A stretch of DNA of 64,000 nt from Tolypothrix brevis GSE-NOS-MK-07-07A (GCA_019358985.1 JAHHIJ010000008.1:124001-188000); one strand, 5' to 3'; positions 6,436-15,579 are shown, counted from the first letter of the stretch. Program-made: numbers and translations. Notes: generated by a model from the sequence alone, not told the origin.

Positions 6436-8661
6436 ATGAACGAAGTTTTACATACTTTTTCCAGACTCGCGCCTTTTATCCAAGAATATATTTATCATCA
6501 TAACTGGAGTGAATTACGACCAGTTCAAATTGCTGCTTGCAAAGTTATTTTTGACACTGATGCTCATTTGCTAGTTGCTGCCGGCACAGCTTCGGGTAAA
6601 ACAGAAGCTGCATTTCTGCCGATTTTAACTTTATTATATGAAAATCCTCCGCAAACTATTGGTGCATTATATATTGGTCCGATTAAGGCTTTAATTAATG
6701 ACCAATTTGCACGGCTTAATGATTTGCTAAAAGAAGCAGATATTCCAGTTTGTCATTGGCATGGGGATGTTTCCCAAAGTCGAAAAAAACAGCTTCTCAA
6801 AAATCCTAAGGGGATTTTGCAAATTACGCCGGAATCTTTAGAAAGCTTATTAATTAATAAAAATAATGAGTTGATGCGTTTATTTGGTGATTTGCGGTTT
6901 GTAATTATTGATGAAGTTCACGCTTTCATGGGTTCGGAACGCGGTTGTCAGATTCTTTGTCAGTTGTCGCGTTTGCAAAGTTTGACGCAAACGCAACCAC
7001 GACGAATTGGTTTGTCGGCAACTCTTGGTGATTATTTGATGGCTGAAGAATGGTTGGGTTCTGGAAGTGATAAGTTGGTGATTACTCCGGAGATTGAGGA
7101 GGTAAAAAGGCAAATTAAGTTGGCTTTGGAACATTTTTATGTTGATGGTGATGGGGAGTTAAGAGAAACAAACCTCAGAGACGCAGAGGAAGCGGAGGGT
7201 AGAGGGGAGAGAGATGGAGGTGGGTATGAGGAATATGTTTTTAATCTTAGTAAGCGTCGTAAGTGTTTGATTTTTGCTAATAATAAAAGGCAAACTGAAT
7301 CTATTATTGCTTCTTTGCGAGAAATTGCTGTGAGTGAGGGATTAGCTGATATTTATCATGTACATCATGGGAGTATATCTGCTAGTTTGCGGCAATCTGC
7401 TGAAAATGCTATGCGTGAGGTCGATAAGCCTGCTGTGACTGCTGCAACTTTGACTTTGGAGGTGGGGGTTGATATTGGTCATTTGGAGAGGGTTATTCAG
7501 TTAGAATCGCCACCTTCTGTAGCTAGTTTTTTACAGCGTTTGGGACGCAGTGGTAGAAGAGGTGCTGCTGCTGATATGCGGTTTGTTTGTGCTGAGGAGA
7601 AAGTATCGGTAGAAGCTTCTTTGGAGGAGCAAATTCCTTGGCAACTTTTGCAGTGTATTGCGATTATTCAACTTTATTTGGAGGAGCGTTGGATTGAGCC
7701 AATAAAGCCGATTAAATATCCTTTGAGTTTGTTATATCATCAGACAATGAGTATTTTAGCCGCAGGGGGTGAAGTTTCACCTGCGGCGCTTGCTAAACAG
7801 GTTTTAAGTTTACCAAGTTTTAGTGCGATCGCACTGGAAGATTTTCGGCTATTGCTTCGTTATTTAATTGATATTAATCACATTCAGCTAACTGAAGAAA
7901 ATAAGTTAATTATCGGTTTGGCTGGGGAAAAGGTAGTACGTAAATTTCAATTTTATGCTGTTTTTCCTGACAATGAGGAATATGTTGTTAAGCACGCAAC
8001 TACAGAAATTGGTAGTATTTTTATGCCTCCCCCAATTGGTAATCAATTCGCTTTGGCTGGGAACGCTTGGGAAGTTTTAGAAGTTGATTTCAGAAAAAAG
8101 ATTGTTTTGGTTAAGCAAGTAGAGGGTAAAGCTAGTAATTTCTGGCGCGGTGGTAGCGGAAATATCCACACAAGAATTTTACAACGAATGCGGCAGGTTT
8201 TGCAAGAAGATGTTGAATATAGCTATTTGCAAAAAAATGCACTGAAGCGTTTGCTGAAAGTTCGGGAACTTGCGCGAAATTCTGGCTTAGATAAACAAAA
8301 TATTCTGCTTTTAGAAAATAATAAATGTTGCATTTTTCCCTGGATGGGTACGGTTGCTTACCGCACTTTAGAAAGATTGCTTAATTCTTGCTGTCGGGAA
8401 TCTTTAGAAATTAAAAGTATTGGTGGTGTTAATCCCTATTTTTTGACTATTAAGTTAGGTAAAGATAAATTTAAATATCTTTACAATGAAATTGTGTCGT
8501 TATGTGAACAAAGAATTACAGCCGAAGACTTATTAGCTGATGCGGAAGCACCAGAAATTCAAAAATACGATCGCTTTATTCCCCACTCAATTTTGCGAAA
8601 AGCTTTTGCCAGCGATTATCTAGATATGGAGGAACTTAAACAGCAAGTAAAGAAATGGTAA
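6436..8661 (+). CDS. Lhr-like DEAD/DEAH-box helicase
   Basis: A 741-residue superfamily 2 helicase. Motif I is AGTASGKTEAA (about 49-59), motif II DEVH (159-162), motif III SATLGD (about 195), and motif VI QRLGRSGRRG (about 365-374). The region after the second RecA domain (ATTEIGSIFMPPPIGNQFALAGNAWEVLEVD, about 515-545) resembles the beta-barrel and winged-helix part of the Lhr core. Lhr family members unwind DNA:RNA or DNA substrates 3'-5' in DNA repair. Residues about 243-264 are a purine-rich low-complexity stretch (ETNLRDAEEAEGRGERDGGG) between the RecA domains. It is encoded by DNA resembling the intergenic CCTCAGAGACGCAGAGGAAG word, so it is probably a repeat-derived insertion. A P-loop ATPase gene follows after about 60 bp, likely in the same transcript. 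Confidence 0.8.
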   Translation: MNEVLHTFSRLAPFIQEYIYHHNWSELRPVQIAACKVIFDTDAHLLVAAGTASGKTEAAFLPILTLLYENPPQTIGALYIGPIKALINDQFARLNDLLKEADIPVCHWHGDVSQSRKKQLLKNPKGILQITPESLESLLINKNNELMRLFGDLRFVIIDEVHAFMGSERGCQILCQLSRLQSLTQTQPRRIGLSATLGDYLMAEEWLGSGSDKLVITPEIEEVKRQIKLALEHFYVDGDGELRETNLRDAEEAEGRGERDGGGYEEYVFNLSKRRKCLIFANNKRQTESIIASLREIAVSEGLADIYHVHHGSISASLRQSAENAMREVDKPAVTAATLTLEVGVDIGHLERVIQLESPPSVASFLQRLGRSGRRGAAADMRFVCAEEKVSVEASLEEQIPWQLLQCIAIIQLYLEERWIEPIKPIKYPLSLLYHQTMSILAAGGEVSPAALAKQVLSLPSFSAIALEDFRLLLRYLIDINHIQLTEENKLIIGLAGEKVVRKFQFYAVFPDNEEYVVKHATTEIGSIFMPPPIGNQFALAGNAWEVLEVDFRKKIVLVKQVEGKASNFWRGGSGNIHTRILQRMRQVLQEDVEYSYLQKNALKRLLKVRELARNSGLDKQNILLLENNKCCIFPWMGTVAYRTLERLLNSCCRESLEIKSIGGVNPYFLTIKLGKDKFKYLYNEIVSLCEQRITAEDLLADAEAPEIQKYDRFIPHSILRKAFASDYLDMEELKQQVKKW

Positions 8662-8729
8662 TTTACTCAATAGACCATTATATGCTAGAATGTCTAATCA
8701 GTAATCCTACTTAAAATTTGGGGATGGCT

Positions 8730-10829
8730 ATGACATCTCTGTTAGAGCGACTTAGTGCAGAACGACAACGCCGATTTGTAGGACGTCATTTTGAGCTTAA
8801 ATTATTTCTGCGAGCGATCGCATCTCCACAATTACCTTTTCATATTTTGCACGTTTTCGGTCCCGGTGGTGTGGGCAAAACGAGCATCCTTAATCAATTC
8901 ACTCAAATATGCAAGCAATTAAATATAGCCTGCTATTACGTAGAAGCACGTAATTTAGAACCAGTACCAGAATCTTTTCTAAGCGCCTTGCGTTCTTTAG
9001 CAGGGCTAAATGAATTAGATTCTCCTCTCCAGTTTTTGGCTGCTCAACAACAGCGGAATGTTGTGTTCATTGATACTTATGAAAATATTGCTCCCCTTGA
9101 TGAATGGTTGCGAGAAGAATTCTTACCCCAATTATCTGACAATACCTTGATTGTTCTCGCCGGACGCAATCCGCCCTCTTCCTCTTGGCACAGCGATCCG
9201 GGATGGCAAGCTTTAATTAATACTTTGTCTATACGCAACCTGAATCCAGAGGAAAGCCAAACTTACCTTAGCAAAAGAGATATTCCTCTCGCGCAGCATC
9301 GGGCAATTCTCGATTTCACCCACGGACATCCTCTAGCATTATCATTGGTTGCTGATATGTTTGCCCAAACACAGGAAATTTCTTTTCAACCAGAATCGGC
9401 ACCGGATATTGTCAAAGTACTTTTGCAAAGATTTATTAAAGAAGTACCGACATCGACACACCGCATGGCGCTACAAGCTTGTGCTGTGGTACGCATAACT
9501 ACCGAAGCATTACTTACGCAAATGCTAGGTTTGCCTGAAGTTCACGATTTGTTTGAGTGGTTGCGGGAATTGTCGTTTATCGAATCAGGACAATTAGGTT
9601 TATTTCCTCACGATTTGGCGCGAGAAGTCTTGATTGCAGATTTGCGCTGGCGGAATACAGACTTTTACGCTCAATTGCATCATCAAGCGCGAAACTACTA
9701 CAGCAAGCGTTTGGGGCAAATCCAAGAAAAAGAAAAGCATCAAGTGCTGTTTGATTACATTTTCTTACATCGAGATAACCCAGCAATTCGTCCCTGTTTC
9801 ACTTGGGGTGAACATAGCAGTTTATTGAGAGACTCGCTGCAAGAAAGTGACAAAAATACGCTGCTGGCGATGGTAAGGCAATATGAAGGTGAAGAATCAG
9901 CGAAAATAGCCGCACATTGGTTGGGGCGTCAACCCCAGAATGTGGTAGTATTGCGATCGCAGCAGCAAATAGCCGGATTTGCGATGATGGTAGCGTTGCA
10001 CGAAGCTAGTAGCGACGATTTGAAAGTTGATTCTGCTGCTTTAGCTTGTTTGTGTTACCTACAAGCTCATGCACCATTACGTCCTCAAGAAGGTGCAACA
10101 ATATTCCGTTTTTGGATGGCGTCGGATACCTATCAAACTGTTTCTCCTACCCAAAGTCTGATTTTTATCAATTTTGTCCAGTATTTTCAGAATACACCAG
10201 GACTTGCATATACATTTTTACCTTGTGCGGAAGCGGATGCTTGGACACCAATGTTAAGCTATTTCGATTTAATGCGACTTCCAGAAGTTGATTTTGAAGT
10301 CGGGGGACGGCATTATGGTGTTTATGGACATGATTGGCGAGTAGTTTCACCGACAGCTTGGCGAGAACTTTTGGCAAAAAGAGAAGTTGCAGCTGATGCA
10401 GAAGTTGAAGTTAGCACTTCAGTTAGTCAGCCGATGTTAGTTCTGAGTCGAGAGGATTTTGTCGAAGGGGTGCAAAATGCATTACGTAATTTTACTCGTG
10501 CCGACACTTTGCAGAATAATCCCTTAATGCGATCGCGAATTGTATACGAGCAACTAGTACCGGACACAGCAGGTGAGAGTACTTCATCTAAAATACGCGA
10601 TCGCATGACCACTTTGCAAACTCTCCTCAAACAAGCTGCGGAATCTTTACAATCATCTCCCCGTGATGAAAAATTATACCGCGCTGTCTATCGCACTTAT
10701 TTAAATCCCGCCCCTACCCAAGAACAAGCAGCAGAGTTACTCGATTTGCCCTTCAGTACCTATCGCCGCCATCTAAAAGCTGGAATGATCAGAATTGCAG
10801 ATATTCTTTGGCAACGAGAAATTAGTTAA
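8730..10829 (+). CDS. P-loop ATPase (STAND/AAA-like) with C-terminal helix-turn-helix-like region
   Basis: About 700 residues. The N-terminus has RRFVGRHFELKLFLRAI followed by a Walker A GPGGVGKTSILNQF (about 45-58), a Walker B-like VVFIDTYENIAPLD, and GRNPP / HGHPLALSLVADMF, as in NTPases of the STAND type. The C-terminus (TQEQAAELLDLPFSTYRRHLKAGMIRIADIL) resembles a helix-turn-helix. The middle is not recognised. Starts at 8718 (TTG), 8724 and 8730 (ATG) are in frame. I prefer 8730 because GGGG lies six bases upstream. It follows the Lhr-like helicase closely. The family is known in cyanobacteria as an unnamed ATP-binding protein. A sensor or signalling role is inference. Confidence 0.7.
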   Translation: MTSLLERLSAERQRRFVGRHFELKLFLRAIASPQLPFHILHVFGPGGVGKTSILNQFTQICKQLNIACYYVEARNLEPVPESFLSALRSLAGLNELDSPLQFLAAQQQRNVVFIDTYENIAPLDEWLREEFLPQLSDNTLIVLAGRNPPSSSWHSDPGWQALINTLSIRNLNPEESQTYLSKRDIPLAQHRAILDFTHGHPLALSLVADMFAQTQEISFQPESAPDIVKVLLQRFIKEVPTSTHRMALQACAVVRITTEALLTQMLGLPEVHDLFEWLRELSFIESGQLGLFPHDLAREVLIADLRWRNTDFYAQLHHQARNYYSKRLGQIQEKEKHQVLFDYIFLHRDNPAIRPCFTWGEHSSLLRDSLQESDKNTLLAMVRQYEGEESAKIAAHWLGRQPQNVVVLRSQQQIAGFAMMVALHEASSDDLKVDSAALACLCYLQAHAPLRPQEGATIFRFWMASDTYQTVSPTQSLIFINFVQYFQNTPGLAYTFLPCAEADAWTPMLSYFDLMRLPEVDFEVGGRHYGVYGHDWRVVSPTAWRELLAKREVAADAEVEVSTSVSQPMLVLSREDFVEGVQNALRNFTRADTLQNNPLMRSRIVYEQLVPDTAGESTSSKIRDRMTTLQTLLKQAAESLQSSPRDEKLYRAVYRTYLNPAPTQEQAAELLDLPFSTYRRHLKAGMIRIADILWQREIS

Positions 10830-11028
10830 GAATTAAATAAAACACACTTGTTTTTTTGCGGATTTACTACGAATTAAATCAGTGTAAATACGCAAATCAA
10901 AAATAATATTGATGAATTTTTGACAAGGTTATTTTGTGTTGTGACAAACTTTAGCCTCACCACTTTTCATTCCGCAGTAAGGTTTAATAGTTAATTGTAG
11001 AAGTGTTGAGATTTATTAAGAGCGCATT

Positions 11029-11526
11029 ATGAAATTTTCACGACTGCTAGTTAGCTTTGTTTTAGCTATGGTTTTGTTTGTGTTTCCTTTGTCCGCACAA
11101 GCAGCAAGTTCTTCTAGTATCACTCGTTCTGTTGGTGATGCAGAATTCAAGAGCAAGGATTTTTCTGGTCAAAGTTTAGCAGGGGTTGAGTATACCAATG
11201 TCAATCTAGAAAAAGCAAATTTTAGTAAAGCTGATTTACGTGGTGGCGTTTTTAATGGTTCAGTATTGAAACAAGCGAATTTGCGTGGTGTAGATTTTAC
11301 TGGAGGGATAGCCTATTTAGTAGACTTCAAAGGTGCTGATTTAACTGATGCGATTTTGACAGATGCAATGATGTTGCGTTCTAGTTTTAGTGATGTTGAC
11401 ATCACTGGTGCTGACTTCACCAATGCTATTCTTGATGGTATTCAAGTGAAAAAACTCTGTGCTAAAGCAAGTGGTGTAAATTCTCAGACTGGTGTGGAAA
11501 CTCGCGAGTCTTTAGGATGTAAGTAG
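11029..11526 (+). CDS. Exported pentapeptide-repeat protein
   Basis: A 165-residue protein with a clear signal peptide (KFSRLLVSFVLAMVLFVFPLSAQAA; cleavage after AQA near residue 26), so it acts in the thylakoid lumen or periplasm. The mature part has about 15 pentapeptide repeats of the A(D/N)Lxx type (VNLEKANFSKADLRGGVF, ANLRGVDF, ADLTDAIL, ADFTNAIL), which fold as a right-handed quadrilateral beta helix. It ends with LCAKASGVNSQTGVETRESLGCK; this paired-cysteine tail is common in cyanobacterial lumenal pentapeptide proteins. Function unknown. It stands alone between an ATPase gene and a convergent Uma2 gene. Confidence 0.85.
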   Translation: MKFSRLLVSFVLAMVLFVFPLSAQAASSSSITRSVGDAEFKSKDFSGQSLAGVEYTNVNLEKANFSKADLRGGVFNGSVLKQANLRGVDFTGGIAYLVDFKGADLTDAILTDAMMLRSSFSDVDITGADFTNAILDGIQVKKLCAKASGVNSQTGVETRESLGCK

Positions 11527-11684
11527 AATCTTACTTCCCTCTCTTTGCAAGGGAAGAGGGGGAATTTTTAGACTTGGAAACGGAAACCGTTAGAAAGCAA
11601 CTGATTCACTTCATCCTTTATACTTTACACTTCATACTTGAGATGACATTGACAATAAGTCTAATTATTAATTTAAAAACGGCA

Positions 11685-12248
11685 TTACTGCCCTAATATT
11701 TCATTTACTGTAATATTCACATTCGGAAATGCCTGAATCGAGAAACTTTCACCCAGCGTAAAGTTCTGAATATTCAAATACCCGTTAGTTGCAGGTTCTC
11801 GGTAAACTTCCACACATTGCTCATTAATATCCACTAACCAAACCTCAATTATGTTGTTTTCTGCATAGAGAGGAATTTTTACTTCCCGATCATATTTAAC
11901 TGTTGTATCTGCTACTTCTATAATCAGAAAAATATCGTTTGCTTGAGGATGTGCGTTCTCATAAAAATTTTCACGGGGTTGCAGCAATGTTACATCTGGT
12001 TGAGGTTCCGAGTTATCGCTCAACACTACAGGATTTTGAGGAGCAAGTATAACGCTATTTCCCAGCAGATGAATCAATAGGTTAACTAGTCGATTTACAC
12101 AAGCAGCATGTTTTGTTCCAATTGGTGACATTTCAATAATTTCTCCCCGCATCAGTTCTACTCTGTCATCTTCCTTGAGAATGCCAGAATCGACCATTTT
12201 ATGGTAATGTTCAATTGTAAATTTTCTTCTAACTAATTGCATAGACAT
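11685..12248 (-). CDS. Uma2 family restriction-endonuclease-fold protein (DUF820)
   Basis: A 187-residue Uma2 protein: RKFTIEHYHKMVDSGILKEDDRVELMRGEIIEMSPIGTKHA at the N-terminus (the usual signature E-L-x-x-G-E-I-x-x-M-S-P), QPDVTLL (about 98-104), IFLIIEVADTTVKYDREVKIPLYAENNIIEVWLVD (about 124-158), and a C-terminal beta strand. The D of QPDV, E of IEVAD and K of REVKIP are the probable PD-(D/E)XK catalytic set and all are present. It is more typical of the family than the copy at 312-884. Role unknown. An alternative start two codons in (MQLVRR) cannot be excluded. Confidence 0.87.
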   Translation of the reverse strand: MSMQLVRRKFTIEHYHKMVDSGILKEDDRVELMRGEIIEMSPIGTKHAACVNRLVNLLIHLLGNSVILAPQNPVVLSDNSEPQPDVTLLQPRENFYENAHPQANDIFLIIEVADTTVKYDREVKIPLYAENNIIEVWLVDINEQCVEVYREPATNGYLNIQNFTLGESFSIQAFPNVNITVNEILGQ

Positions 12249-12331
12249 TCATACCTCTACTGTCTCTTATATTTTATATTTATCAAGAATTCAACTCCTC
12301 AACCCCAAAGCATCAAAAAGCAATATCAGTC

Positions 12332-12358
12332 GTAGAGACGTAGCAGTGCTACGTCTTT
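12332..12358. repeat. GTAGAGACGTAGCAGTGCTACGTCTTT palindrome
   Basis: The TAGCA version of the family, sitting 40 bases beyond the 3' end of the tRNA-Ala gene on the minus strand. Confidence 0.75.
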
Positions 12359-12398
12359 GTTAATAAAAAAACAAAGAGCGCATTGGGTGTCACGTTCA

Positions 12399-12471
12399 TG
12401 GAGGTAAGCGGGTTCGAACCGCTGACCTCTGCAATGCCATTGCAGCGCTCTACCAACTGAGCTATACCCCC
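12399..12471 (-). tRNA. tRNA-Ala (anticodon GGC)
   Basis: 73 bases read on the minus strand from GGGGGTATAGCTCAG to TACCTCCA. A seven-pair acceptor stem (GGGGGTA with TACCTCC, one G-U), D-loop AGCTCAGTTGGTAGAGC, anticodon stem CTGCA/TGCAG with loop ATGGCAT (anticodon GGC), and T-arm with GGTTCGAACC. Discriminator A73, no CCA encoded. It reads GCC alanine codons. A short ORF on the same strand here is an artefact. Confidence 0.95.
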
Positions 12472-12644
12472 TTGTCATGCGTTTGCGATTATATCTTGAC
12501 AGTTGCGGCTTTGTCAAGATTGTTATGAAATGAAACAGGAATTTAACACCAAAACTACCAATGTCCAGTTAAGTCTAGGCTTGGGTAGTTTTGGGTAATT
12601 TTAAGCGGGGGGAAGAAATAATTGTTTCCTTGTCCCCCCAGTTC

Positions 12645-12755
12645 CTAGTAGCCTGTCAATTATATTTTGATGGTTGTGTACAAATCCACAGCCGTATAGA
12701 GACGTAGCACAGAATAGTCTCTACAACCATCATTTTTATCTTGACAGACTACTAG
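12645..12755. mobile_element. MITE type B, copy 1 (111 bp, CTAGTAG ends)
   Basis: Left end CTAGTAGCCTGTCAATTATA, right end the complement of CTAGTAGTCTGTCAAGATAA, with ATGGTTGT on the inner side of both arms. The interior has TAGAGACGTAGCACAGAATAGTCTCTAC, a degenerate copy of the palindrome family. The outermost CTAG words would fit duplication of a TA target, as for IS630/Tc1-mariner-like elements, but this is inference. The right end provides the TAG stop codon of the M48 protease gene. A copy in the opposite orientation is at 20002-20114. Confidence 0.75.
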
Positions 12756-13714
12756 TGCATTTTTTTCATGTTGTTAATTTCTCGTTGCAATTCTTCAATT
12801 TTCCGGCGTAAATTTTCTGCTTCTTGATTTTGGGGTGTTTGTACTCCAACATTGACGGCGCCTTCAGCAGGCGATCGCATATAATTTCCTTTTTTGATTT
12901 GCTGATACTCTTCTGATACTGCCCACTCACGTAGATAATGCAAGCGCTCAACGGGGAAAGGATGACTGAGCATTTCGCCTTGTGCGCCGTTATACATTAA
13001 GAATTTATACACTTGATTAAGGACATCTTCATCAGCCTGATAATTTTCTGACTGACGGATAAACTCTTGTAAACTGCATTCGTGGGCATATTTGCTGCTA
13101 CCGCCAGCTATTTTCATCATCGAAGACATGACCGTATTTAAATCATCCATCACCAAAAGCGCGGCGCGATCGGCGGATAACTCGGCTTTACGTCGCCATT
13201 CAAAAAAGGCATACATCAAACCTGGTGTAACAAAATTACTAGCACCAAAAGTCCACCTACCTAACGCATTAGCGGCACTCATCGCCCACATCGCCATTTG
13301 AATTAAAATAGTATGACCACATTTAATATGCCCCAGTTCATGGGCTAGCACCGCCCGAATCTCGGCTTCGCTTAGTAAGTCTAAAATCCCTGTGTTTATG
13401 ACTATGTAAGGATGCTCTTGCCCCAAAGCATAACTATTTGCTTCGGCATTTTGTGAGACAAACAGTGCAGGTTCAGAGATTATATCTAAATCTCGCACGG
13501 ATTCCCGAAACATCTGGTAAATAGTGGAATATTGACGCGGACCAACTTGGATGGTGTTGCCCATTAAATAGACTAACTGAGGGCGTTCATAGACAAATTC
13601 CACAAATTTACGAGCAATCAAATCAAATCCGGGTAAATTTCTTAAAGCTTCCTCAGCTTGGCGATCCAGTGGATGCCTAAAGGCTTCGCTGGAAATTCCT
13701 GTGTATGTAGGCAT
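12752..13714 (-). CDS. M48 family zinc metalloprotease
   Basis: About 320 residues. I start at the ATG at 13714 (MPTYTGISSEAFRHPLDRQAEEAL). The frame is open 111 bases further upstream, but there it runs through a GTGGATA tandem repeat that is not likely to be coding. The zinc motif is LAHELGHIKCGH near residues 122-133, with a distal E in EWRRKAELSADRAALLVMDD. It lacks the four membrane helices of HtpX. Such short soluble M48 proteins are common in cyanobacteria and substrates are unknown. The C-terminus is a short coiled coil (EAENLRRKIEELQREINNMKK). The stop codon comes from the end of MITE type B, so the original C-terminus may have been replaced. Confidence 0.85.
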   Translation of the reverse strand: MPTYTGISSEAFRHPLDRQAEEALRNLPGFDLIARKFVEFVYERPQLVYLMGNTIQVGPRQYSTIYQMFRESVRDLDIISEPALFVSQNAEANSYALGQEHPYIVINTGILDLLSEAEIRAVLAHELGHIKCGHTILIQMAMWAMSAANALGRWTFGASNFVTPGLMYAFFEWRRKAELSADRAALLVMDDLNTVMSSMMKIAGGSSKYAHECSLQEFIRQSENYQADEDVLNQVYKFLMYNGAQGEMLSHPFPVERLHYLREWAVSEEYQQIKKGNYMRSPAEGAVNVGVQTPQNQEAENLRRKIEELQREINNMKKMH

Positions 13715-13755
13715 AATGAACGGGAAATTGGTTAATGGTAAATGGTTGGTGGTTG

Positions 13756-13790
13756 GTGGATAGTGGATAGTGGATAGTGGATAGTGGGTA
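13756..13790. repeat. GTGGATA heptamer tandem repeat
   Basis: Four perfect GTGGATA units and one GTGGGTA variant in the leader of the M48 gene. It lies upstream of the ATG chosen for that gene. Confidence 0.8.
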
Positions 13791-13895
13791 AAAAGCGCCC
13801 TTACTAACCACGTTCCTAATAACAACTAACCAATAAAAAGATGATAAAAGTGGGGCTTTCTAGGTAAAAATTACTTTGTATGGGGATAAAAGCGT

Positions 13896-15464
13896 GTGAT
13901 TGAAGCAGAAGTTCATTTGTCACTACATAACTTTTTGCGATCGCAGGCGGGTTTCCCTTCCTGGCCCCATCATTTGACGATGGCAAGGTTGGTAGCACGC
14001 ACCTTGCGTACCGGACGTAGCGCCTTAATGCAAGTTGGGGCGGTTTGTGGTTATCAAGGGCGATATCGCACTAGTTTTGTAGCATCCGCATTAATGTGGC
14101 ATGGTCCTGTAATTATTGTTGCCCCGGAAAGTATACAACAACGCCTTGCAAAAGTGGAAATTCCCCGACTACAGCAGTGGCTACAAGTCGGCAAAGCGAT
14201 TAGAACCGGTGACGCTTTCCCCAAGGATGGGTTCCAAGGACTGTTTCTCACTTCCCCTGAGGCTTGGTTAAAAGCACAATTAGCTTTTACAGATGATTTT
14301 CCCGTAGGCATTCCCACAATTATTGATGGTGTGGACGATCTCGAAGATTGGGTGCGTCATCAACTCAAAAGAGAAATTCAACCCCATGACTGGGATGAAC
14401 TGATGCTAGCTTGCCCATATCAAGTTGATCTAATTCGCGAGGTGAGGGTACAACTGACACGGGAACTGTTCCAGCATCCGGCTAATCCTTACGAATGTTA
14501 TCTGATTTCTCAGCCGGAAGCAGAAATTCTCAGCCGTCTTTATTCGGCTTTAGATCCAGCTATGCTTCCAGATGTGTGGAAACACTTCGCTCAGGCATTG
14601 TTTCAAAACATTGATCAAAATTCCTCTTCCCCCCTCTCCCCTTCCCCCACTTTTCTTTTCTGGGGGACTATTGCCCGTCGTCAAGGTTTATTTTCTTTAC
14701 ATTACGCCCCAATTGAAGTAAGTAAAATTCTTTCACCGATATGGAGCCGCCAACCTGTGGTGTTGATTGGTAGCGCTTTAGAACCAGAAACTGAAGCTCC
14801 TATTTTTAAAGCACGTTTGGGGTTGGATAATTTAACCTGCTTGAAGTTTTCTTCTGATAGCCAAACAGAAGCGATTCAATTATATTTGCCGCATAAATTA
14901 CCTTTACCGAATACGCCGGAATTTCAATCAGCTTTTATTCACAAAGTCCGGACGCTGCTTTGTTTAAGTGCAACTGCACCAGGGTTGATAGTCATACTGG
15001 TGGGGGATGTGCCATTAAAGGCTCAAGTCGGGGCAATTTTGGCATCTGAGTTTGGTTCGCGAGTGCAGGTTGAAAAAACCTGTTTGGATGAAAATGGTAT
15101 TTTGGTCAGTGGTTGGGAATTTTGGCGAGAACATCAAGGTGTATTGCCTTCACCGAGGCTTTTAATTATTGCGACTTTGCCTTTGCCATCTTTAGAAAAT
15201 CCGTTGGTGGCTGGCAGGGTGGATTATTATAAGCGATCGCATCAAGATTGGTTTCGTTTATATTTATTGCCCACTGCTTTAAATGAATTGCAACGCGCGA
15301 TCGCTCCAGTGCGAGAAAGTCAAGGTATTGTTGCTTTACTTGACACTCGTGTGGTAAATCGTAGTTATGGGACTCAAGTTTTAGCTGCCCTTAGTCCCCT
15401 AGCACGTATTAACTATCTTGATCCCAGTCTATTTTCTACTGAAGTAGAGGAAAATTCTATATAA
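13896..15464 (+). CDS. DinG-like protein lacking helicase motifs (pseudo-helicase)
   Basis: A 522-residue protein starting at a GTG. The C-terminal third follows the DinG/XPD layout: an LLIIATLPLPSLENPLVAGRVDYY strand, DWFRLYLLPTALNELQRAI, and GIVALLDTRVVNRSYGTQVL. The start (HNFLRSQAGFPSWPHHLTMARLVARTLRTGRSALMQVG) resembles the N-terminus of cyanobacterial DinG-like proteins. Yet no Walker A (G-x-G-K-T) exists where expected (VGAVCGYQGRYRTS), the DEAH box is replaced by IDGVDDLEDW, and motif VI (Q-x-x-GR-x-IR) by QRAIAPVRE. It cannot be a conventional ATP-driven helicase; a structural or binding role is inference. A proline/serine tract (about 248-258) is encoded by pyrimidine-rich DNA. DUF2839 follows about 115 bp later. 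Confidence 0.65.
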   Translation: MIEAEVHLSLHNFLRSQAGFPSWPHHLTMARLVARTLRTGRSALMQVGAVCGYQGRYRTSFVASALMWHGPVIIVAPESIQQRLAKVEIPRLQQWLQVGKAIRTGDAFPKDGFQGLFLTSPEAWLKAQLAFTDDFPVGIPTIIDGVDDLEDWVRHQLKREIQPHDWDELMLACPYQVDLIREVRVQLTRELFQHPANPYECYLISQPEAEILSRLYSALDPAMLPDVWKHFAQALFQNIDQNSSSPLSPSPTFLFWGTIARRQGLFSLHYAPIEVSKILSPIWSRQPVVLIGSALEPETEAPIFKARLGLDNLTCLKFSSDSQTEAIQLYLPHKLPLPNTPEFQSAFIHKVRTLLCLSATAPGLIVILVGDVPLKAQVGAILASEFGSRVQVEKTCLDENGILVSGWEFWREHQGVLPSPRLLIIATLPLPSLENPLVAGRVDYYKRSHQDWFRLYLLPTALNELQRAIAPVRESQGIVALLDTRVVNRSYGTQVLAALSPLARINYLDPSLFSTEVEENSI

Positions 15465-15579
15465 TCTTGTTGGCTATTTACGTTTTGTCAAGCAGACGCG
15501 ATCGCCGAAATCACCAAAAGTTATCATCGGTATTGGGAACTAAATATTTTAACAATTTTGGAACTTTGAATTACTGATT

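Noticed and set aside
12326-12517. 63-codon minus-strand ORF
   Set aside because: It overlaps the tRNA-Ala gene and a palindrome; no independent support.
13715-13825. 37-residue N-terminal extension of the M48 protease
   Set aside because: It would be encoded by a GTGGATA tandem repeat and is rich in His/Pro/Thr; the ATG at 13714 begins the family-like sequence.
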